This document shows positions 9,225 through 15,756 of a DNA stretch of 64,000 nucleotides, one piece after another. This DNA is from Bin127 sp965221625 (GTDB lineage Bacteria; Chloroflexota; Dehalococcoidia; Lucifugimonadales; Lucifugimonadaceae), in assembly GCA_965221625.1 (NCBI GenBank), contig OZ244903.1, forward strand, positions 1,984,001-2,048,000, written 5' to 3'. The notes beneath the pieces were generated by a model, which saw only the letters and a program-made list of their open reading frames with translations, had not been told where the DNA came from and made no database searches. The position numbers and the translations under genes are program-made. Positions within the stretch are counted from its first letter, which is position 1. Each line of letters starts with the position of its first letter.

Positions 9225-9496
9225 GAAATGCCGCATCGCCATTCACGCCGCGTCCCGCGTTGATGGGACGACTTTCGCGACCCGTTTCGAGCCGCCAACT
9301 CCGCGGTACCACCCATCTTGCAGGAACCGACGCACGATCCTTGCCACTTGCTTTGAGGAGATATCGGGTCTCAACCGTCCGGTTCTAGTTACGATCTGAA
9401 CGCAATCGCTCGACCGCTTTCTGCCGGATGCTACGGAGTGATGTCGGGTCCGTCGGACGGTTTGGCAATACGCCTACCGTCCGCTGCCCGTCTCCG
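9192..9496 (-). promoter_or_regulatory. T-box leader of cimA, probable Ile (AUC) specifier
   Basis: Read on the minus strand, the leader contains the T-box sequence GGGTGGTACCGCGG at about 9301-9314. Its TGGT would pair with the ACCA end of a tRNA that has an A discriminator. A short Stem I can be drawn from 9496 to 9434: CGGAG/CTCCG at the base, GGG/CCC, then a perfect 7-bp CGGACGG/CCGTCCG helix closing a 16-base loop. The internal loop on its 3' side reads GACATCA, matching the usual GAA-NNN-A pattern with AUC (9440-9442) as specifier, an isoleucine codon. A terminator hairpin follows at 9192-9224. Stem I is shorter than the roughly 100-base classical form. The T-box call is strong; the Stem I fold and the specifier are my own reading. 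Confidence 0.8.
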
Positions 9497-9731
9497 ATTG
9501 GCGACGGTTTGCGTCGCCTCGCATCAGCACGTTGCGCTGTGGTTTGCGATTCTACAACCTGACAGTTCCCCTCAGATGTGGAACGTTGCCTTTACGGAGC
9601 TATGCATTGGCGAACTGGGCAGTGTCTGTTTAGTGCTCCGTACGCAACGATAGTGCACTTTTAGAATCGTTTACGACTTTGGGTCGCGGCCGGCGCGCCT
9701 GCGCCCAATCAAGTCCTAAGGAGAAACCGGC
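9497..9731. other. intergenic stretch between the divergent cimA leader and the DUF3090 gene
   Basis: This 235-base stretch should carry the promoters of both units. A TAGAAT hexamer on the minus strand (9549-9554) could be the -10 box of the cimA leader, but it has no good -35 partner. No supported gene is seen. A 71-codon plus-strand frame running from 9438 overlaps the leader RNA and has no ribosome binding site. Confidence 0.5.
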
Positions 9732-10310
9732 TTGGAGCGTTCAACACATTTAGGCGTCGTGGACGAGATCCTGGTGCTGACTTACGGCGAACCCGGCGAA
9801 CGCACATTCAACATCACCGCCGAAAGTGGGCGCGGCACAGCGGTCGTTTGGTTAGAGAAAGAGCAGCTGTACAACATCGCTTCGTCACTCGCCGATGTGA
9901 TTTCGCAAATTGATAGCGACCAAGAAGTAGAAGGGCCGCCTTTCACCGATTACCCAGAGGACTCGGATGGCGACATCGAATTCAAGGCGGTACAGATTGC
10001 GTTGCGATACGAGGATGGTCGCAAGCTCTTCGTCTTCGCCGCGGCGGGTGTCGACACGGATCGTTCAGAAGAAGGATCGGAAGATCCGGACGCTTTAATT
10101 GTGCAGTTCGGATTCTCGCATAGGCAAGCCGTATACGTGGCAAGGCATGGACTGGAAATTGTTGCCGCAGGACGACCGATTTGCGCGTATTGCGGAACCG
10201 CCATCAACCAAGGCGAAGAGCACGAATGCACGCGCCGCAACGGACACCATGCAGACCATTCCGCGGAAGCAATCGAGAATCTGCTCGACGAGGAAGAAGA
10301 GGGGACGTAG
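9732..10310 (+). CDS. DUF3090 family protein
   Basis: The 192-residue soluble protein matches DUF3090, a family best known from actinobacteria. Characteristic parts are VWLEKEQLYNIASSLADVI, the FGFSHRQAVYVARHGLEIV block and a C-terminal Cys motif in GRPICAYCGTAINQ followed by HECTRRNGH, which looks like a small metal-binding knuckle. A Glu/Asp-rich tail ends the protein. Its function is unknown. The TTG start is supported by TAAGGAG eight bases upstream. It is followed by a SCO1664-like gene, the same pairing found in actinobacteria, where (as I recall) the two lie near the mycothiol ligase gene mshC. Confidence 0.85.
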   Translation: MERSTHLGVVDEILVLTYGEPGERTFNITAESGRGTAVVWLEKEQLYNIASSLADVISQIDSDQEVEGPPFTDYPEDSDGDIEFKAVQIALRYEDGRKLFVFAAAGVDTDRSEEGSEDPDALIVQFGFSHRQAVYVARHGLEIVAAGRPICAYCGTAINQGEEHECTRRNGHHADHSAEAIENLLDEEEEGT

Positions 10311-10350
10311 GTCCTAGCGTGCAATATCCTCGACGCTTGCCCTGTCGAAC

Positions 10351-11097
10351 GTGAGTATCCAATCTGACGCACCGGGTGGCCTGGATCGCAGCGAGGTCGT
10401 ACTTCGCTTGTCTGAATGGCCGATTACCGGCATCGGGTTGCACCCAGGCGGATCCAACTACGTCTTTGTTGTTCGACTTGCCCACGAAGACGAGGAGTTA
10501 TACGGAATCTACAAACCCGCCTCAGGAGAACGTCCGCTGCGCGACTTCCCCTATGGGACTTTGCATAATCGAGAGATCGCCGCATCCATAGTCGCCGAAG
10601 AGTTAGGTTGGCCGTTGGTGCCTCCGACGGTCGTGCGAGATGGGCCCCACGGTGTCGGGAGCGTGCAACTCTTCATCGACGCCGATTTTTCGAAACACTA
10701 TTTCAACCTTCGAGACGACCGCTTGCAAGATTTCGCGCCGGTCGCCACGTTCGACGTGTTGGTCAACAACGCCGACCGCAAAGGCGGAGCATGCTTGCTT
10801 GACGGCGAGCAGCGCATCTGGGCGGTCGACCACGGTCTGACATTCAACCCTATGGCGAGACGCCGAACCGTCATGTTCGAGTTCAACGGTACTCCCTATC
10901 CGAACGAACTCCTCGCCGACGTAGATCGATTGTTGACGAAGTTGGGCGAACCAAATGCAAACGTTGCAACTGAACTGTCTGAACGTCTCAACCAACACGA
11001 CGTCGACGCCCTAATTCGCCGCGGTGAGGAGATGCTCGAGACCGGTTCCTTCCCGATATTGGATCCAGATTGGAACGTGCCGTGGCCGATGATTTGA
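10351..11097 (+). CDS. SCO1664-like protein with kinase-like fold
   Basis: This 248-residue protein resembles the SCO1664 family, distantly related to PI3/4-kinase or HipA-type folds. Visible kinase-like features are a Lys in YGIYKPASGERPLRDFP (candidate phosphate-anchoring Lys), FDVLVNNADRKGGACLL (catalytic-loop-like Asn and Asp) and IWAVDHGLTFN, where Asp could be the metal-binding residue. No substrate is known. The GTG at 10351 begins the homologous region; no clear ribosome binding site is visible. It sits 40 bases after the DUF3090 gene and its end overlaps the next gene, so the three are probably one operon. Confidence 0.82.
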   Translation: MSIQSDAPGGLDRSEVVLRLSEWPITGIGLHPGGSNYVFVVRLAHEDEELYGIYKPASGERPLRDFPYGTLHNREIAASIVAEELGWPLVPPTVVRDGPHGVGSVQLFIDADFSKHYFNLRDDRLQDFAPVATFDVLVNNADRKGGACLLDGEQRIWAVDHGLTFNPMARRRTVMFEFNGTPYPNELLADVDRLLTKLGEPNANVATELSERLNQHDVDALIRRGEEMLETGSFPILDPDWNVPWPMI

Positions 11098-12287
11098 AGA
11101 CCTTCACGATCGAAGAAGCTCGACGCATCGCTTTATGTTCGCAAGGTTTTTACTCACCGCGTCCCAAAGGTCAAGAACTCACAACTTCGCACATCGCCAA
11201 AGTCGTAGATCGCGTCAAGATCATCCAGATAGATTCGATCGACGTGCTCGTGCGAGCGCAGTTCATGCCTTTCTTCTCGCGCCTCGGTCCTTACCCGATG
11301 GAGCTGTTGCACGCATACGCGTACGAAGAGTACCAACTCTTCGAGCAATACGTGCACGCAGCATCCCTCATTCCGATGGAACAGTATCCGTTGATCCGAC
11401 ATCGCATGGATGCTTGGCAACCGTGGTCACGTTGGGACGAAGTCATGGCGGAGCACCCCGAAATCTTGCCGAATACGATCCGAGATATTACCGCTCGCGG
11501 CCCCCTCGAAGTGTCCGACATTGAGGACAAGGGTGAACGTTATGGACATTGGTCGACTACGACCGCGAAGTTGGTACTCGAGACGATGCTGTTGCAAGGC
11601 AAATTGGCGGTTTCGGATCGGATTAATTCAAACCGACGTTACGACCTCATCGAACGTGTAGTACCGTCGCGCGTGTTGAGCCAACCGACAATCCCGGAAG
11701 CAGAAGCCCACCAGGTGATGATGAAGTTGGCTTTGGACGCTCTAGGTGTGGCAACCGCAGCCGATTGTGCCGATTACTATCGGATTAAGCGAAATGACGC
11801 TACGCGGGCTCTGAACTCGTTGACTGATGCTGGACAAGCAGAACTAGTGAAGGTCGAAGGCGTGGACAAGCAGATGTACGCTCAGTCCGATTGCGAACCG
11901 CCGACCATCGCTTCAGGTGCATGCGCGTTGCTGTCGCCGTTTGACCCATTAGCGTGGTTCCGTGATCGCCTCTCTTGGTTGTTCGGTTTCGAATATCGGA
12001 TCGAAATCTACACGCCAGCGCGCAAGCGAAAGTACGGCTACTACGTGCTCCCGTTCCTGTGGCACGACCGAATCGCCGCCCGCGTCGATCTCAAAGCCGA
12101 TCGAAAAGCAAGTGTCCTTCGCGTACCTGGTGCATTCATTGAAGATGGATTTCCTATCGAAGATGTTGCCAGGGACCTCGCCGTTGAACTTCGGACGGTA
12201 GCCGATTGGTTGGGATTGAAGCGCGTCGTCATCGGGCGACGGGGGAATCTCGTTGTGGATTTGCGGTTTGCAGTACAGGCAATTTGA
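11082..12287 (+). CDS. YcaQ/AlkX-like DNA glycosylase (winged-helix, HTH_42 family)
   Basis: The protein of about 401 residues belongs to the AlkZ/YcaQ family, which unhooks DNA interstrand crosslinks made by alkylating agents. The N-terminal part contains IIQIDSIDVLVRAQ, with the Q-hydrophobic-D form of the catalytic motif seen in E. coli YcaQ/AlkX, rather than the QxQ of Streptomyces AlkZ. Winged-helix units follow, and a C-terminal LLSPFDPLAWFRDR block is typical of the family. The start is taken as GTG at 11082, overlapping the end of the preceding gene; a TTG at 11070 is possible. Its place after DUF3090 and SCO1664 suggests co-transcription. Confidence 0.86.
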   Translation: MADDLKTFTIEEARRIALCSQGFYSPRPKGQELTTSHIAKVVDRVKIIQIDSIDVLVRAQFMPFFSRLGPYPMELLHAYAYEEYQLFEQYVHAASLIPMEQYPLIRHRMDAWQPWSRWDEVMAEHPEILPNTIRDITARGPLEVSDIEDKGERYGHWSTTTAKLVLETMLLQGKLAVSDRINSNRRYDLIERVVPSRVLSQPTIPEAEAHQVMMKLALDALGVATAADCADYYRIKRNDATRALNSLTDAGQAELVKVEGVDKQMYAQSDCEPPTIASGACALLSPFDPLAWFRDRLSWLFGFEYRIEIYTPARKRKYGYYVLPFLWHDRIAARVDLKADRKASVLRVPGAFIEDGFPIEDVARDLAVELRTVADWLGLKRVVIGRRGNLVVDLRFAVQAI

Positions 12288-12324
12288 AGTGCCAATTCGT
12301 ACTGCCGCAAACCGTCTGCGTGGG

Positions 12325-12330
12325 TATAAT
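12325..12330 (+). promoter_or_regulatory. candidate -10 box upstream of the PhyH-like gene
   Basis: A perfect TATAAT hexamer lies 78 bases before the dioxygenase start, within the 120-base gap after the YcaQ-like gene. No good -35 hexamer is found at the usual distance, so this is only a weak promoter prediction. Confidence 0.35.
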
Positions 12331-12407
12331 TCGGCATAGCAATCGTGGATGCGCACTCAACTCGTTGCTACGAACGGGTGCGGAATCTGGCAGCAGGAAG
12401 ATCAACC

Positions 12408-13322
12408 ATGACCACCATCGCCGAAACTACCAGCCGACTGACTGACGGTCAGATCAACGAGTACCGAGAGAACGGATTCATCGGAGTCAACAACGTCTTC
12501 TCAATGGATGAGGTCGAGGAGCTCCGCAGGGTTACGGACGAATTTGTCGCGCAGTCCGCGGAACTCACTGAGCACAACGAGATGTTCGATCTCGACTTTT
12601 CCGCCGGTCACAGCCCAGAAACGCCGAAACTTCGGCGCATCAAGAATCCTCACATGCTTCACCCCGTTTACGAGGCGGCGATGCGCAAGGAGGGTCTGCT
12701 GGACATCATTGAGCAACTGATCGGGCCGAACATCAAGCTGCACCATACCAAATTGAACATGAAAGCTCCCGGCGGAGGTGCTCAGGTTGAGTGGCACACC
12801 GACTGGGGCTTCTACCCGGCGACGAACGACGACATCCTTGAGATTGGTCTGACGTTTGACGACATGGAGATTGAGAACGGTTGCTTGATGGGCATCCCAG
12901 GTTCGCATCGCGGGCCAGCGTGGAGTCATCACGAAAACGGTTACTTCATCGGTGCGGTGCCCGAGTCCGATTTCGACAAAGAGGAAGCGGTTCCGATCCG
13001 CATCAAAGCGGGCGGAGTCTCCATCCATCACGTGCGAACGTTGCATGGCTCCGCACCGAACGTCTCAGATCGTCCCCGACGTCTGTTGCTGATGGGTTAC
13101 CAAGCCGCTGATTCCTTCCCTCTGAGCGGCGTCGCCGACTGGGATGCCTGGGAAGCTGACATGCTGCGGGGCGAAGCAACTACGTTGGCGAGATTGGAGC
13201 CCGTTCCGGTACGCATGCCGTTCCCGCGGCATCCCGAATCAGGTGGCTCGATTTTCGAGATTCAAGAGAATCTTGAGAAATCGCACTTTGCCGACGAACT
13301 CGACGCCGCCAAGATGAACTGA
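12408..13322 (+). CDS. phytanoyl-CoA dioxygenase (PhyH) family protein
   Basis: This 304-residue protein is a predicted Fe(II)/2-oxoglutarate-dependent oxygenase. The iron ligands are visible: His130 and Asp132 in EWHTDWGF and the distal His213 in VRTLHGSAPN, with a following basic SDRPRR that could hold 2-oxoglutarate. The conserved GCLMGIPGSHRGP lies between. The substrate is unknown; bacterial members hydroxylate lipids, natural products or compatible solutes. The ATG at 12408 is chosen over an upstream GTG because AGGAAG precedes it by about eight bases and homology begins there. The next gene converges from the other strand. Confidence 0.88.
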   Translation: MTTIAETTSRLTDGQINEYRENGFIGVNNVFSMDEVEELRRVTDEFVAQSAELTEHNEMFDLDFSAGHSPETPKLRRIKNPHMLHPVYEAAMRKEGLLDIIEQLIGPNIKLHHTKLNMKAPGGGAQVEWHTDWGFYPATNDDILEIGLTFDDMEIENGCLMGIPGSHRGPAWSHHENGYFIGAVPESDFDKEEAVPIRIKAGGVSIHHVRTLHGSAPNVSDRPRRLLLMGYQAADSFPLSGVADWDAWEADMLRGEATTLARLEPVPVRMPFPRHPESGGSIFEIQENLEKSHFADELDAAKMN

Positions 13323-13366
13323 TGTCAGTTGGCGACAACCGTCGTCAGCAACATCATCCCGTAACG

Positions 13367-13810
13367 CTACCGCGAAATCTCAATATAGGCGTCGCCATCC
13401 GTGATGATCGGCACCTCCGAGACGTCGTGGGAATCGCTAATCGTGAATGCCCTGACAACGGGTCTCGTCTTCTCCACCAGCGATATCAGAACGTAGTACG
13501 GCTCCGTCCACATCGATTCGACTGCGTTTTCGACGTCGGTTCTTGACGGATACGCCTGCGTATGGGTATGTGAATGGTAGATGCCGACGATGCGTCGTCC
13601 CTTGGTTTCGGCCGTGCTATCCTCACGCATCAGCTCCAACGGCGACATCTCATATCGGCGCAACGGTTCCGGATGCTGGTTCTTCAAACGACGTACCTCT
13701 TCGGCACGACGGTCGTTGCCGATCAAGAGACCACAACACTCGTTAGGGTCCGTCTCGAGTGCGTGCGAGATCATGTTCGCGAGGATTATCTTGGGTATGA
13801 AAAAAGGCAT
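13367..13810 (-). CDS. JAMM/MPN-domain metallopeptidase (M67-like)
   Basis: The 147-residue protein is a compact JAB1/MPN domain. ECCGLLIG near residue 24 supplies the upstream Glu. GIYHSHTHTQAYPSRTD has the JAMM pattern His-x-His, ten residues, Asp, which binds zinc. Single-domain bacterial members act as isopeptidases on ubiquitin-like or ThiS/MoaD-type proteins, or in cysteine and siderophore pathways. No ThiS, MoaD or E1-like gene lies nearby, so the partner is unknown. It stands alone between two plus-strand genes. Its ATG lies 128 bases from the enolase-superfamily start, and the two diverge. Confidence 0.85.
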   Translation of the reverse strand: MPFFIPKIILANMISHALETDPNECCGLLIGNDRRAEEVRRLKNQHPEPLRRYEMSPLELMREDSTAETKGRRIVGIYHSHTHTQAYPSRTDVENAVESMWTEPYYVLISLVEKTRPVVRAFTISDSHDVSEVPIITDGDAYIEISR

Positions 13811-13938
13811 CTCAACGTCAAATCCTAGCGGTCGCTGCGCAATGCACTGTCTCTCGCGTCAAAGCCATCATCGCTCGCGTAACCTTGCGAATAGAGAGAC
13901 TTGCCAACAACCAACCGCGCAAGGGAGGCATTGCTCCA

Positions 13939-15096
13939 ATGAAAGTATCTAATGTCGAGACGTTCTTGTGGGATCCGAACTCGGGCAAGAACTTCCTTTA
14001 CGTCAAGATCGAAACCGATGACGGCATCTTCGGTTGGGGGGAAGCCTACACACAGGCAGACCGAGACATTCAAGTTGAGGCACACGTTCACCAGTTGGCG
14101 CGCTATCTGGAAGGGCGAGATCCATTCCATATTCGGCAGTTCCTCCACGTCGTGCACGAAGACTTTGCCACCAAGCGCGGTGGCATGGATCTGCACTGCG
14201 CGGTCAGCGGAATCGAGATCGCCCTTTGGGACATCGTCGGAAAGGCGTTGGGCAGGCCAATATACGACCTTTTGGGAGGGCCGGTCCGGCCCAGATTGAG
14301 GCTCTATGCCAACGGGTGGTCTGGAGGATCGACGCCTTCGGAGATCGGCGAGCGTGCCGCTGCCTTAGTCGCAGAACGCGGTTTCACTGCCTTGAAGTTC
14401 GATCCGTTCCCTGGTCCTTGGACTGAGTATCCGTCTCGCCAGTCGTTGGAACACGCAGTAGAAGTGGTGAAGGCCGTCCGTGAAGCGGTCGGACCGGATG
14501 TCGAGTTACTCATCGAGGTGCATCGACGACTCGCACCGATGAATGCAATTCGAGTGGCACGACAACTCGAGCCGTTGAATCCTTACTGGTTTGAGGAGCC
14601 ATGCCCGCCCGACAACATCCCGGCGATCAAGGAGGTCAAAGAAGCGACAACGATTCCGGTAGTGACCGGTGAAGCACTCTACACTCGCAAGGATTTTCGT
14701 GAGGTGGTAGAAACTCGCGCCGCAGACATCATCAACCCCGACATCTGCAACACTGGTGGCATCTGGGAGTTGACGCAGATCGCGGCGATGGCGGAACCGT
14801 TTTACATCGGAGTATCACCACATGGGTGGAACTCGACCAGTGTCGGATGCGCCGCTGCCATTCACGCCTCAGCCGGGATGCCGAACTTCCTCGTCTACGA
14901 ATACATGGTCGGCGTCGAACAGTCTTCACGCGAAGTCACCATGGGATATCTCGAACCTGAGGACGGGTATATCGAGTTGCCAACTGGGGCCGGATTGGGC
15001 ATCGACATAGACGAGGATGCTCTGAAGGCTCGACCGGCCGTAACCAGAACTCGAAGCAGCGTTCGAACTCTCGATGATGAGAGGCGTCGGCACTGA
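13939..15096 (+). CDS. enolase-superfamily enzyme, galactonate-dehydratase-like
   Basis: The 385-residue protein is a mandelate-racemase/muconate-lactonizing enzyme relative that abstracts a proton alpha to a carboxylate with Mg. Metal and acid-base residues can be followed through the barrel: LIEVHRR (metal Glu with His two residues later), WFEEPCPPDN (second metal Glu), VTGEALYTRKDF (third Glu) and GVSPHGWNS (His, general base). The Glu-x-His arrangement resembles D-galactonate/mannonate dehydratases more than racemases. The ATG at 13939 follows AAGGGAGG by about twelve bases. A strong terminator lies 28 bases after the stop. The substrate is inferred only to subgroup level. Confidence 0.85.
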   Translation: MKVSNVETFLWDPNSGKNFLYVKIETDDGIFGWGEAYTQADRDIQVEAHVHQLARYLEGRDPFHIRQFLHVVHEDFATKRGGMDLHCAVSGIEIALWDIVGKALGRPIYDLLGGPVRPRLRLYANGWSGGSTPSEIGERAAALVAERGFTALKFDPFPGPWTEYPSRQSLEHAVEVVKAVREAVGPDVELLIEVHRRLAPMNAIRVARQLEPLNPYWFEEPCPPDNIPAIKEVKEATTIPVVTGEALYTRKDFREVVETRAADIINPDICNTGGIWELTQIAAMAEPFYIGVSPHGWNSTSVGCAAAIHASAGMPNFLVYEYMVGVEQSSREVTMGYLEPEDGYIELPTGAGLGIDIDEDALKARPAVTRTRSSVRTLDDERRRH

Positions 15097-15124
15097 GTCG
15101 ATCCGCCGATCCGTCCGTTGAATC

Positions 15125-15158
15125 AAAAACGCCCCGTCGCGATTGACGGGGCGTTTTT
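15125..15158. terminator. bidirectional intrinsic terminator
   Basis: AAAAACGCCCCGTC and GACGGGGCGTTTTT form a perfect 14-bp stem around the loop GCGATT, with A and T runs on the two sides. It can end the plus-strand enolase-superfamily transcript. It can also end any minus-strand transcript coming from the small gene at 15204-15389. Confidence 0.95.
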
Positions 15159-15203
15159 GTCAAGTTCGTGAAACGTTAGTCTCACCGTCCTTGTTGGTTG
15201 ACC

Positions 15204-15389
15204 TTAGAAGTACAGCCGAGTCGAGGACGGAGCGATCTCCTTGCGTCGTTTCGGGGAACTCGGATAGTGCGATTGTCGCGCTACCGGATCACCCAAGAGC
15301 GTCGCGTGTTCCATTTCACGCTCACCCACCAGCTTCGTGTCGAAGCCGTGGGACAGCCTCCGAAAAGCTTGGTTCAACGCCTGAATCAA
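15204..15389 (-). CDS. possible small protein of 61 residues
   Basis: A minus-strand frame starts at TTG 15389 and encodes a basic 61-residue peptide (MIQALNQAFRRLSHGFDTKL at its start) that I do not recognise. In its favour, GGAAGGAG, a very good ribosome binding site, lies eight bases before the start. An in-frame stop closes the frame upstream, and the bidirectional terminator lies 46 bases after its stop codon. Against it are the short length and non-ATG start. No signal peptide or membrane segment is seen. It could also be the 3' end of transcription from the penicillin-acylase-like gene. Confidence 0.42.
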   Translation of the reverse strand: MIQALNQAFRRLSHGFDTKLVGEREMEHATLLGDPVARQSHYPSSPKRRKEIAPSSTRLYF

Positions 15390-15756
15390 CTTAGCTGCTC
15401 CTTCCGCAGTGCTTTTTCCCGGCGGTCACTCAACCGCCATGACTCTCATTAAAACACACATCGCTACGATTTTCGACACATTTCGACGACTGTGTCGCTC
15501 ATATGAATCGTATCATTAGCCTTAAGTACCCAGTATAATTACGTATTCACCATATATTTCAACCACTTCTTACTAATTCAGTCGCGTTACTGGTCATTCT
15601 TCTACTTATTCCATATATTTTACGATTTTCGTAATTTCGCATGGTATTCATCGCCTTATCGATGAGCATTCTGCGATTCACGACTACGACTTGACTTGCT
15701 GAGGCACAAGCCATCCGGCGGTTGCCAGCAAACGAGCATCCGCACCGGTTCTCGAA
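15390..15756. other. AT-rich intergenic stretch with several inverted repeats
   Basis: Composition falls well below the flanking genes: I count 22 G+C of 60 at 15541-15600 and 19 of 60 at 15601-15660. Three inverted repeats are visible: GGCGGT/ACCGCC (15421-15438, 6-base loop), CGACACA/TGTGTCG (15474-15497, 10-base loop) and TTACGA/TCGTAA (15620-15634, 3-base loop). A TATAAT occurs on the plus strand near 15533. No gene is seen. It may hold the promoter and leader of the small minus-strand gene, or a structured RNA. Confidence 0.5.

Noticed and set aside
9438..9653. 71-codon plus-strand frame upstream of the DUF3090 gene
   Set aside because: It overlaps Stem I of the cimA T-box leader, has no ribosome binding site and resembles nothing known.
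15439..15660. AT-rich stretch as a replication origin
   Set aside because: No cluster of DnaA boxes (TTATCCACA-like) and no dnaA, dnaN or gyrB nearby; gyrA alone is not enough.
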